Shown here: piece after piece, positions 1-6,846 of the stretch
How the letters are laid out: every line of letters starts with the position of its first letter
How positions within the stretch are numbered: position 1 is the stretch's first letter
Assembly (NCBI GenBank): GCA_003249275.1
Contig: QKJO01000115.1
Location: 1 to 8,909, forward strand
Direction of reading: 5' to 3'
Length of the DNA: 8,909 nucleotides
From: Spirochaetaceae bacterium
GTDB taxonomy: Bacteria > Spirochaetota > Spirochaetia > Spirochaetales_E > Spirochaetaceae_B
Position numbers and translations under genes: made by a program
Notes under the pieces: model-generated
The model's input: only the letters and a program-made list of their open reading frames with translations
Databases searched by the model: none
What the model was told of the DNA's origin: nothing

Positions 1-214
1 CCCCGAGGCGGGTTCCTATCTTTACAATTTTATTCATCACCGGGGGATTGCCCTGATCCTCTACATCTGCGGCGTTCTACTGAACCGTCCTCTCATGGCT
101 CTGATGGGTCTTATGCTCTTTGCCCACTCCACCATGGACAGGGTCTTCGGCTACGGCTTGAAGCATAAGACCGGTTTTCATGATACCCATATGGGACGGA
201 TCGGAAAGAAGTAG
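1..214 (+). CDS. DUF4260 family membrane protein, C-terminal part (5' end outside window)
   Basis: The frame is open from base 2 and ends at TAG (212-214), giving the last 70 residues of a protein that starts before the window. The stretch GIALILYICGVLL followed by a second hydrophobic run (LMALMGLMLFAH) suggests two closely spaced membrane segments. The tail MDRVFGYGLKHKTGFHDTH then MGRIGKK matches the conserved end of DUF4260 proteins as I remember them (a D-R-x-x-G-Y-G-L-K block, then F-x-D-T-H-x-G-x-I-G). DUF4260 proteins are small integral membrane proteins of unknown function, so no role is assigned. The gene converges on the DUF1638-hydantoinase gene with only 5 bases between the two stop codons, and I see no terminator hairpin with a T-run in that gap, so transcripts from the two strands may overlap. 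Confidence 0.85.
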   Translation, partial: PEAGSYLYNFIHHRGIALILYICGVLLNRPLMALMGLMLFAHSTMDRVFGYGLKHKTGFHDTHMGRIGKK

Positions 215-219
215 AGTCT

Positions 220-2982
220 CTAAAAGATTCTGTCCGGATCACCCTTGAGCAGGGATGTGAAGGTTCTCTTCAGAAACAGTGTGTCTCCCTGGGCCGATTC
301 TGCCGTCGTATCCTCAATCGTCACTCTGACGGTCTGCTCCGATGTACCCGCTTTGAGCCCGCTCTGCCTCATCCGGACCGCCAGACCCTGCAGGCAGGCT
401 TCTTCTGCCTCTTTCAGGGTATCAAAATCACGGTATCCTTCCATCCCCAGGATTCTGTACATCCCTTCCGAAGTGGGAACGATCTGGGCGCTGTCGCTGA
501 TCATGACCTTGCTCGTCACCGCCCCGACGGCGTTGGCCACATCTCCGTTCTCCGGCAGAATCAGCTCTCCTCCCAGTAATTTTACCGCATCGCTGAGAAC
601 CAGTTTAGCGGGAGCTCCCAGTCCCACGACCGGGGTTTTCAGAACCGGAGTGAGCTCCAGAAAGGAGTTGCCCTTTTCCAGTATGGGCAGAAAGACCTCG
701 GGGGCGGATGAGGAGCCCGGAAAGATCCTCTCCAGTATGGACCGTCCCAGCTTGTGACTGATCAGCCTCATCAGCTGTTTGATAACCTCGGGGGGAGTCA
801 GGCTCTGAAGGGTCAGATTCAGATGGAAATAACGGCTGATTCCTTCACCAGGCCAGAGATTCATGGTTCCCTGAAGATGATAGAGATCCGTGGGCGTCAG
901 ACCGGCCCTCTGGATACAGTATGATTTTTCAAGCCGTTCCGTTTTCAGAAGCTTCCAGACACCGTGAGTCAGTCCGGCACTGAGGTTCATGATCATATCG
1001 GGGCCTTTCTCCAGAAGTGACATGATCTCCTGCTCCTGCCTTGTCAGAGGAAAATCCGGCATCTTTCCTGTTCTGTAGAGCCACTGGAGCGGCCGGGTCG
1101 AATCTCCGGGGGAGGCAGATTCAGCCTGTATCAGTTTATCTTCCAGCTTATGAACCGAATTCAGCCAGCAGAAGGGAGTGATTCTCTCCGGACCGACGGT
1201 CCATTCCCGTCTGCTGAAGAGAACAGAGCTGTCTCCTCCCAGACCGGTGGTTAGCATGTCCACCGCCTTGACGTGGGTTCTCCAGGAACCGATGCTGGCC
1301 CCCTCGTCGCATACCCGCACGTCTCCTTCCTCCAGAAATCCGATATCCGAAGTGGTTCCGCCCACGTCGACGACAAGCGCATCCCCGTATCCCGTCAGAA
1401 ACCGGGCTCCCGCCATACTGGCAGCTGGTCCGGAAAGGGCGGTCTGTACGGGAAACTCGCTGGCATACTCACCCGTCATCACCGAACCGTCCCCTTTGAC
1501 CACCAGGGAGGGAACATGGATGGAAACCTCGGCGAGCGCCTTCTTCATCTCATCGAGAAACTCTTCCATAATGGGGATGACCCCGGCATTCAGAACCGCC
1601 GTATGGGCACGGACGTAGAAATTCAGGGTTCCCGATAATTCATGACCGCAGCAGACATTCAGCCCCGTAGCTTCGCGGAGCACCGACTTGACGGCCAGTT
1701 CCAGGGCCGGGTTGACCGAAGCGCCGTATCCCGACACGGCGAAGGCTTTGACACCGTTTTTCGAAATCATCTCCCGGGCTTTTACCCGGATCTCTTCAGA
1801 ATCTATCTCCTCTGCCGTCACACCTTCAATCGTCATTCTTCCCTTGATGACCGATGAGGGAGAGTGACTGACTTTTTCCGGCAGAGCGCTTCCCGGAGGC
1901 ATGAGAAAAAGACCCACAGGGTAGAGATTGGATTCTACGATGGCATTGGTGACGAGGGTTGTAGAGAGGGCTACCTGATCGACTTTCTCCAGCAGTTCTG
2001 CCGGAAGCTGCCGGACAGCCTTCATAATCCCTTCAGAGTACTTCCATTTTGTTGTAAAGGATTTGGACCTGGCCATGACAGTGCGGCTCTTATAGTCGAA
2101 GAGCACCGCATCCGTATAGGTTCCTCCCGCATCGATTCCCAGTCCCACGGCAGCCGACGGCCTGTCTTCATCCGGTCCGGAACTCCCGGTTCCTTCCATA
2201 ATGACGGTTCTGACGCTGTGAGCCTGCGGGTCATCCGCCGAAGAGGCAAACTGAATCAGTCCCGAGGGGGAATCGAAGATGACTTCATGACCGGGAGGCA
2301 CAAGAAGGACATCGTCAGGGCCCTGCTCGGGATGTTCGGAGAAGCACTGGAGGATGAGTTTCTGAGATCCTTCGAGGCGCTGGTACTCCCAGTTGTTTTC
2401 ATCGGCCATGGAACGGGCATAATCGGCATACTTGCTGTTGTCTCCGCTGCCGGTATCGATAAACACGGCCCGGGAGTAGTTCTTCTTCCACGCATCGAAA
2501 AAGTCTTTAACCGCATCCGAGTTCTCACGGCCGAACCGCTTTTTGAGAACCTTGCGGTCCAGAGTATCCACATACTCCTTGGGAAGATGAACCTTTTTCT
2601 GTTTTCCCCGGGGCTGAACCTGTTCCTCATACCAGCCGGGAGAGATGTAGTATGTTCCCGGTTTATGGGAGAACTGTTTTCTGTACTCTCTTGTTCCCCC
2701 CAGAAAGAGACTGATGCAGTCATGAACCCTGGGTATGACCATGGGATATTTGAGGGAATGGAGACCGACGATCCCCTTGCCGCAGACCCCGTAGAGGAGG
2801 ACAATGCGGTCATATCCGGGGGGAACGGCATCGATGGCGGTCTGAAGTTCCTTCCTTAAGAGGTCAGGCTCCGCATGGAGCCCTCCCTCCAGATACCGGA
2901 TTTCAGGCTTGTCCTGTAGGGTGGGAAGAATCTGCTCCAGATCTTTTCTGAATACGCCGCAGGCAATGCAATAAGTTCTCAT
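220..2982 (-). CDS. DUF1638 domain fused to hydantoinase A/oxoprolinase-type ATPase
   Basis: This is a 920-residue, probably cytoplasmic protein in two parts. Residues 1 to about 250 look like DUF1638: an IACG block (C5, C8), LYGVCGKG (C67) and PRVHDCI followed by a LG pair (H87, D88, C89), then GTYYISPGW. From about residue 280 it is a hydantoinase A/oxoprolinase-like ASKHA ATPase: phosphate-1 motif DAGGTYTDAV (284-293), STTLVTNAIVE (340-350), SGPAA (517-521), phosphate-2 motif DVGGTTSDIG (539-548), GLTPTDLYHLQG (694-705) and VGLGAPA (786-792). Family members hydrolyse ATP to drive ring opening of 5-oxoproline or hydantoins, or carboxylation. The substrate here is unknown, and no hydantoinase B gene is visible. 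DUF1638 genes are, as I recall, often near corrinoid methyltransferase genes. The cysteines suggest metal or cofactor binding (inference). ATG start; GAGAGG ribosome site (2988-2993) five bases upstream, buried in an inverted repeat. Confidence 0.88.
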   Translation of the reverse strand: MRTYCIACGVFRKDLEQILPTLQDKPEIRYLEGGLHAEPDLLRKELQTAIDAVPPGYDRIVLLYGVCGKGIVGLHSLKYPMVIPRVHDCISLFLGGTREYRKQFSHKPGTYYISPGWYEEQVQPRGKQKKVHLPKEYVDTLDRKVLKKRFGRENSDAVKDFFDAWKKNYSRAVFIDTGSGDNSKYADYARSMADENNWEYQRLEGSQKLILQCFSEHPEQGPDDVLLVPPGHEVIFDSPSGLIQFASSADDPQAHSVRTVIMEGTGSSGPDEDRPSAAVGLGIDAGGTYTDAVLFDYKSRTVMARSKSFTTKWKYSEGIMKAVRQLPAELLEKVDQVALSTTLVTNAIVESNLYPVGLFLMPPGSALPEKVSHSPSSVIKGRMTIEGVTAEEIDSEEIRVKAREMISKNGVKAFAVSGYGASVNPALELAVKSVLREATGLNVCCGHELSGTLNFYVRAHTAVLNAGVIPIMEEFLDEMKKALAEVSIHVPSLVVKGDGSVMTGEYASEFPVQTALSGPAASMAGARFLTGYGDALVVDVGGTTSDIGFLEEGDVRVCDEGASIGSWRTHVKAVDMLTTGLGGDSSVLFSRREWTVGPERITPFCWLNSVHKLEDKLIQAESASPGDSTRPLQWLYRTGKMPDFPLTRQEQEIMSLLEKGPDMIMNLSAGLTHGVWKLLKTERLEKSYCIQRAGLTPTDLYHLQGTMNLWPGEGISRYFHLNLTLQSLTPPEVIKQLMRLISHKLGRSILERIFPGSSSAPEVFLPILEKGNSFLELTPVLKTPVVGLGAPAKLVLSDAVKLLGGELILPENGDVANAVGAVTSKVMISDSAQIVPTSEGMYRILGMEGYRDFDTLKEAEEACLQGLAVRMRQSGLKAGTSEQTVRVTIEDTTAESAQGDTLFLKRTFTSLLKGDPDRIF

Positions 2983-2987
2983 TCAGA

Positions 2988-3024
2988 CCTCTCTCACAGC
3001 AATCATATCACTGTCGGAGAGAGG
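2988..3024 (-). promoter_or_regulatory. Inverted repeat sequestering the ribosome binding site of the DUF1638-hydantoinase gene
   Basis: Read on the minus strand (3024 to 2988), CCTCTCTC-CG-ACAG is followed by an 11-base loop and then CTGT-GAGAGAGG. All 12 bases of the second arm pair with the first arm, with one 2-base bulge (CG). The second arm contains the Shine-Dalgarno sequence GAGAGG, five bases before the ATG at 2982, so in RNA reading through from the helicase gene the ribosome site would be fully paired. The loop contains TATGAT (3002-3007), one mismatch from a -10 box. If that is a promoter, its transcript would start near 2995 and lack the first arm. No good -35 box is visible. No T-run follows the repeat on either strand, so it is not an intrinsic terminator. 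It could also be a DNA operator. The pairing is seen; the regulatory role is inferred. Confidence 0.55.
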
Positions 3025-3054
3025 TTCATTGGGAAAAATTAAGCAGTTTTTGTA

Positions 3055-4317
3055 TTATCTTGACCGGGTGCCGGGCCTTCTGCTCCCGGGAAAACCCGAG
3101 GAGGAATGACCCCTGTAGCCGCGCTGTCTCCCCTCCTCTCTTCCCTCTCCGCCTGCCTGACGGAAACCAGGTGCGGGTTCTTCCAGTTCTACGGGAATAA
3201 AACTTTGAGATCTGCTGACGGGAATGCTCTTACCCAGAAGTTTTTCGATTCTCTGAAGCATGGCTTTTTCGTCGGAGGAGACAAAGGAAACGGCAGCTCC
3301 CGATTTTCCGGCCCGGCCGGTACGGCCGATTCTGTGGACATAATCCTCGGGCTGCTGGGGAAGGTCGAAATTCACCACATGGCTCAGTCCTTCCAGGTGT
3401 ATTCCCCGGGCGGCCACATCGGTGGCGATCAGGGCATGAAGAGACCCTTTTTTAAAGCTGTCCAGGGCCCGGAGCCTGGCATTCTGACTCTTGTCGCCAT
3501 GGATGGCCGTCGCCTGAATGCCGTCTTTTGTGAGCTGTTTGGCCAGCCGGTTGGCTCCGTGTTTGGTCCGGACAAAAACGAGTACCTGAAACCAGGATTC
3601 CTCCCTGATCAGATGAGCCAGGAGATAGCGTTTCTGCTTCTTGTCGATTTTGTAGACCGACTGTTCCACCATTTCGGCGGCCGTATTTCTCTGAGCCACT
3701 TCCACGGATACGGGATCTTTCAGAATACCCTCGGAAAGCTTTCTGATATCGTTGCTGTAGGTAGCCGAAAAAAGCAGATTCTGTCTCTCACCGGGAAGCT
3801 GCTTCAGGATTCTCTTGATATCATGGATAAAACCCATGTCCAGCATCCTGTCCGCTTCATCCAGAACGAGTGTCTCCACGGCGGACAGACTGACTGTTTT
3901 CTGGCTCAGATGGTCCAGAAGCCGGCCGGGAGTGGCGACAAGGATGTCCACACCCTTTCGGATCACACCGATCTGCGGGTTGATTTTGACACCGCCGTAC
4001 ACGGTCGTGGTTTTCAAGGGGAGGTATTTCCCGTAATTGCGGAAACTCTCTCCCACCTGCTCGGCCAGTTCTCTTGTGGGGGTCAGAACCAGAACCCTGG
4101 GGGACCTGCCCGATTTGACTGCTGTGCTGAGTCTGTCCAGCAGAGGCAGTGCAAAGGCTGCGGTTTTACCCGTACCGGTCTGAGCACCTCCCAGAACGTC
4201 ACGGTTTTCTTTGATCGCCGGAATGGCCTGTGCCTGAATGGGTGTCGTTTCCCGATAACCCTTTTCCTTGACGGCTTTGAGAATTTCTTCTCTCAGCCCC
4301 AGTTGAGTGAATGTCAT
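3055..4317 (-). CDS. DEAD-box ATP-dependent RNA helicase (RhlE/RhlB type)
   Basis: This is a 420-residue ATP-dependent RNA unwinding enzyme with all core motifs in order: Q motif (TPIQ, 25-28), motif I AQTGTGKT (45-52), Ia PTRELA (80-85), GG (108-109), Ib TPGR (129-132), II DEAD (153-156), III SAT (184-186), IV VLVFVRT (245-251), V ATDVAARGI (298-306) and VI HRIGRTGRAG (328-337). The tail after about residue 380 is rich in Gly, Arg and Ser, typical of the basic RNA-binding extensions of RhlE-like proteins. Motif V reads RGIH where many family members have RGxD; E. coli RhlB also has His there, so this is a known variant. The start is ATG with AGGAG (4324-4328) six bases upstream. It follows a 235-base non-coding stretch and is followed after 72 bases by the fusion gene. 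Such helicases act in ribosome assembly, mRNA decay or cold adaptation; which applies here is not visible. Confidence 0.95.
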   Translation of the reverse strand: MTFTQLGLREEILKAVKEKGYRETTPIQAQAIPAIKENRDVLGGAQTGTGKTAAFALPLLDRLSTAVKSGRSPRVLVLTPTRELAEQVGESFRNYGKYLPLKTTTVYGGVKINPQIGVIRKGVDILVATPGRLLDHLSQKTVSLSAVETLVLDEADRMLDMGFIHDIKRILKQLPGERQNLLFSATYSNDIRKLSEGILKDPVSVEVAQRNTAAEMVEQSVYKIDKKQKRYLLAHLIREESWFQVLVFVRTKHGANRLAKQLTKDGIQATAIHGDKSQNARLRALDSFKKGSLHALIATDVAARGIHLEGLSHVVNFDLPQQPEDYVHRIGRTGRAGKSGAAVSFVSSDEKAMLQRIEKLLGKSIPVSRSQSFIPVELEEPAPGFRQAGGEGREEGRQRGYRGHSSSGFPGSRRPGTRSR

Positions 4318-4427
4318 ATAGATCTCCTGAACACGCCCGCATCTAAATGCTCCAGTCCAGGCAATGTAGTTTTTTTGATTATTTTCTCCGACCGGAATTT
4401 CTCTGATGTGAAGGCAGACATTACCAT
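4314..4427 (-). CDS. Possible small leader ORF (37 codons) overlapping the helicase start
   Basis: On the minus strand an ATG at 4427 opens a 37-codon frame that ends at TGA (4316-4314), overlapping the helicase ATG as ATGA. A second in-frame ATG lies two codons in (4421). The predicted peptide is basic in its middle (FRSEKIIKK) and resembles nothing I recognise. The arrangement would allow translational coupling to the helicase, whose AGGAG site lies inside this frame. Against it, no convincing Shine-Dalgarno sequence precedes either ATG, an in-frame stop lies shortly upstream, and a frame this short can arise by chance. This is a candidate only. Confidence 0.2.
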   Translation of the reverse strand: MVMSAFTSEKFRSEKIIKKTTLPGLEHLDAGVFRRSI

Positions 4428-4552
4428 CGGAGCCGTAAAATGTACAGTCCCCCGCGCGTCCGGTCAGATAATTCAGCCGATTTCACACAGAAATTCGCAC
4501 TTTTTGCGTCCCGGGACAGATAAATCAACAGGAAAAATCCCTCAAACCGGTG
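4318..4552. other. Intergenic region between RNase D and the helicase gene (235 bases)
   Basis: This is the longest stretch without an established gene, and on the minus strand it is the helicase leader. It contains a perfect 10-base palindrome (4508-4517), a small hairpin with CGCA/TGCG arms beside it (4496-4508), a run of seven T on the plus strand (seven A in the leader, about 4370-4376) and the possible 37-codon ORF. I found no pair of -35 and -10 boxes good enough to call a promoter, and no GC-rich hairpin followed by T for the RNase D gene; the sequence after its stop has only a TTTTT run without a stable stem. A long untranslated leader would be in keeping with regulated RNA helicase genes, but no cold-shock box or riboswitch is recognisable. 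Confidence 0.5.
4508..4517. repeat. Perfect palindrome GTCCCGGGAC in the helicase leader
   Basis: Ten bases, self-complementary, without a spacer, in non-coding DNA about 190 bases upstream of the helicase start. The flanking bases do not extend the symmetry. It could be half of a protein binding site or chance; it has no loop, so it is not a good RNA hairpin by itself. Confidence 0.25.
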
Positions 4553-5419
4553 TCAGGATTCCTGTACAGACTGTTTTTTGGCTGTTCTGAACTCCTCGAT
4601 CAGCCGGGATGCGGCGGAGGAAGGGACTCTTCTTGCAAAAGTCAGATCCCCCGGATTCATCTTTCCCTGTGCCAGACTGAAGAGATGTTCATTGGAGACG
4701 ACCGAATTGGGAGGCATATCAAGGCGTTCCGCATATCCTTCCCGTATTTCAAAAAACTCTTTCATGAGATTCTGACACTTTACAGGCAGATTCCTGAATC
4801 TGTTCTTCTTGAACAGTCCCGGAGTCGGATCCAGGGAGATCTCTCTGGTCTGAACATCGGCATTTCTCTTTTCGTATTCGTCAAGTTGTCCGGCTGCGGC
4901 GACCTCCGCCAGCAGTGAAGTTTTCAGTTCAAAAAGGTACCTGACATCATCCAGGGCATAATCCAGGGCTTCAGGGTCGATGGGACGTCTCATCCAGTTG
5001 TACTGCTGAAATTTCTTCTTCGCCTTGGGTTCCACCTTCAGAAAACGGGTCAGAACATAACTCAGATTTCTCTTTTCAAGATCAAGCAGCTCCGCAGCCG
5101 GGAACAGGTCTTCGATGGCTTTGACGGCTATACCGTATTTCCGGTACAGAAGGGTCCGGTCTCCCGAACAGTCGTACATGATTTTGGAGATATTCGGATC
5201 TTCCAGCAGGTCCCGGATCAGTGAAATCCTGACCTTGAAGGGATCAATGAGACCGAACTCCTGTCCGTCGAAGACCTGGATCAGGCAGAGATGCTCGCCG
5301 TAGCAGTGAAGGTTGTATTCTCCTTCCAGGTCCAGGGCGATCCGTTCAATCCCCCTCTCCCGAAGTGAGGAGATGTAGGATTTGAGTTTGCTGTCGCTGT
5401 CCAGATAGTGATTTGTCAT
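4553..5419 (-). CDS. RNase D-like 3'-5' exoribonuclease (DEDDy) with HRDC-like C-terminus
   Basis: This 288-residue protein has the DEDDy exonuclease signature: Exo I ALDLEGE (D30, E32), Exo II MYDCSGDRTLL (D87) and Exo III YALDDVRYL (Y154, D158), preceded by RRPIDPEALD as in RNase D. These residues bind two metal ions to trim RNA 3' ends, for example in tRNA maturation. Residues about 210-285 resemble one HRDC nucleic-acid binding domain. E. coli RNase D is about 375 residues with two such domains, so this is a short form. The ATG at 5419 is preferred: it overlaps the TGA of the MATE gene as ATGA, AGGA (5427-5430) lies seven bases upstream, and the exonuclease domain begins soon after. The same frame stays open upstream to an ATG at 5617, but that extra part lies inside the MATE coding region and does not look like RNase D. 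Translational coupling to the transporter is likely. Confidence 0.9.
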   Translation of the reverse strand: MTNHYLDSDSKLKSYISSLRERGIERIALDLEGEYNLHCYGEHLCLIQVFDGQEFGLIDPFKVRISLIRDLLEDPNISKIMYDCSGDRTLLYRKYGIAVKAIEDLFPAAELLDLEKRNLSYVLTRFLKVEPKAKKKFQQYNWMRRPIDPEALDYALDDVRYLFELKTSLLAEVAAAGQLDEYEKRNADVQTREISLDPTPGLFKKNRFRNLPVKCQNLMKEFFEIREGYAERLDMPPNSVVSNEHLFSLAQGKMNPGDLTFARRVPSSAASRLIEEFRTAKKQSVQES

Positions 5420-6780
5420 GCTGCCGTCCTGTCGACTTCCGTAAAGAGCCATTTTTTTCGTAAGTATCCCGTAATCATCAGTGAGGCGTGAACGATCTGA
5501 TAAAGGCCGAAGCTGAACCAGGCATATCGGATGTCCTCGGGAAAGAAATGCCTGGCCACCAGAGTGGTGCCCAGGATAAATGTAAAATTGGTAAAGGATT
5601 CGCTGAAGAGAACCCATTTGCCGTAACCGTTGCTGTTGAAAACCATTTCAAAACAGTAACCCAGGGCTTCGATAAAAAAGAAGGGGAGAAAGAAGACCAG
5701 AGCCCGGGCGATGGCTTCCACCGTCCCGGGTGAGCTTGAAAACAGGTTAGCTATACCGTTTCTGAATATAAAAGTACCGGCTGCAACCACAAGAGCGACG
5801 GCAAAGGCGATCATCCCGTTGACCTTCATGATCTTGTCCGCCTCTTCCCGGTCTCCCCGTCCCAGCGCATTGCCGACCTGAATCGCGGCAGCCCGCGCAA
5901 AGCCGCCGATGACGGTTTTGTTCAGCCTGAAAAAGGAGAAGATGCTGTGGGTTGCAGCCAGATAGACGGTGGAGTACTTCTCTATGATAGTCTGATAGAT
6001 CATGAAAATTGAAAGAGCGATGACATTCTGAATCCCCGGCGGAAGGGCCACATTCACGATATCCTTCTGCATCTCGGGCAGGAAATGATCAAAGTGGAAG
6101 AGGCGGTACTGCTTTTTATACCCTTTGACATAGACGATTCCCACCAGATAAAAAAAGGCGATCAGTGTGGACAGGGCCGATCCCAGAGCGGCGCCGCGGA
6201 TACCCATGGCTGGGAAACCCAGTTTACCGAAGATAAAGATCCAGTTGAGGAGGATATTGAGCAGATTGCTGATCAGGGCCGACCTCATGATATAGCCGGT
6301 TTTGTTGACCGCTCCGAAAAATCCCTGAAGGATGAAGTACATACCCGACGGGATGAGGATGAACCTCATGACTCTGATGTATTCCAGCGCCAGTTCCACA
6401 ATTTCCGAGGAACTGATGAACCGGCCCAGAAATAAAGGCGCCGTGAAACTGACACCCAGAGAGAGTACGGCTGCATAGAGGGCGGTCAGAATCCCGTTAT
6501 CAAGGACTTCACCCGTGTAGAAACGGCTGGTTTCGTTTTCATGGTCCTGTCTGCCGAAGCGGCGGGCCGCAATGGCCTGCACTCCTGAAGAGAGGGGCCA
6601 GAGAAAGGTGTTCAGTATCCAGGTGAAGAGACCGGCAATGCCGATGGCCGCCAGATCCAGACTGTTCCCGCCGAAATGGCCCATCATGGCGGAGTCGGCT
6701 ATCTGCTGGAAGAAAAATGTCAGCTGTCCGAAGAGCAGCGGAATGCCGAGAGTCAGGTTTTTTTTAAGTACCGATTTCAA
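5416..6780 (-). CDS. MATE-family efflux transporter
   Basis: This is a polytopic inner-membrane protein of 454 residues (456 if the earlier TTG is used), the usual MATE length, with hydrophobic segments throughout, compatible with 12 helices in two halves. Family hallmarks near the N-terminus are IPLLFGQL and ADSAMMGHFG with LAAIGIAG; at the end of the first half there is NLLNILLNWIFIFG then GFPAMGIRGAALGSALS; in the second half, QVGNALGRGDREEADKI. MATE proteins export drugs or metabolites by Na+ or H+ antiport; the substrate is not readable here. No ATG start is available, because a stop (TAA, 6804-6802) lies just upstream and the frame opens with TTG codons at 6786 and 6780. The second is chosen since its GAGG site has a six-base spacer, against zero for the first. 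The gene lies 66 bases after the activase gene and ends in an ATGA overlap with RNase D. Confidence 0.92.
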   Translation of the reverse strand: MKSVLKKNLTLGIPLLFGQLTFFFQQIADSAMMGHFGGNSLDLAAIGIAGLFTWILNTFLWPLSSGVQAIAARRFGRQDHENETSRFYTGEVLDNGILTALYAAVLSLGVSFTAPLFLGRFISSSEIVELALEYIRVMRFILIPSGMYFILQGFFGAVNKTGYIMRSALISNLLNILLNWIFIFGKLGFPAMGIRGAALGSALSTLIAFFYLVGIVYVKGYKKQYRLFHFDHFLPEMQKDIVNVALPPGIQNVIALSIFMIYQTIIEKYSTVYLAATHSIFSFFRLNKTVIGGFARAAAIQVGNALGRGDREEADKIMKVNGMIAFAVALVVAAGTFIFRNGIANLFSSSPGTVEAIARALVFFLPFFFIEALGYCFEMVFNSNGYGKWVLFSESFTNFTFILGTTLVARHFFPEDIRYAWFSFGLYQIVHASLMITGYLRKKWLFTEVDRTAA

Positions 6781-6786
6781 ATGCAA

Positions 6787-6791
6787 CCTCG
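6787..6791 (-). promoter_or_regulatory. Ribosome binding site CGAGG that decides the TTG start of the MATE gene
   Basis: On the minus strand CGAGG ends directly before the TTG at 6786-6784 and six bases before the TTG at 6780-6778. Only the second has normal spacing, so translation most likely starts at 6780. Use of TTG with a modest site suggests low expression, which is common for transporters. Confidence 0.5.
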
Positions 6792-6846
6792 CGTCGGCCC
6801 ATTATGTCAGAACCGTGCAGATCTGAACACTCCCGGCGCGGATCTG

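Noticed and set aside
186..195. Palindrome CCCATATGGG near the end of the DUF4260 gene
   Set aside because: It is inside coding sequence, encodes conserved T-H-x-G residues, and has no loop or T-run, so it is likely incidental.
1864..2859. 331-codon open frame on the plus strand opposite the DUF1638-hydantoinase gene
   Set aside because: Antisense to a well-supported coding region, low-complexity composition and no family resemblance.
2988..3024. Reading the inverted repeat as an intrinsic terminator of the helicase gene
   Set aside because: No T-run follows the stem on the minus or plus strand, and the 3' arm is the next gene's ribosome site.
3106..4590. 494-codon open frame on the plus strand opposite the helicase
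   Set aside because: It lies antisense to a gene with every DEAD-box motif intact, its translation has no recognisable domain, and it runs on through non-coding DNA. It is a shadow frame favoured by codon bias.
5420..5617. N-terminal extension of RNase D to an ATG at 5617
   Set aside because: The extra 66 codons lie in another frame of the MATE C-terminus and do not resemble RNase D, while the ATG at 5419 has a ribosome site and an ATGA overlap.
6792..6846. Promoter for the MATE gene using CATAAT before its start
   Set aside because: The -10-like hexamer is good but no acceptable -35 box lies at normal spacing, and the gap is short enough for read-through from the activase gene.
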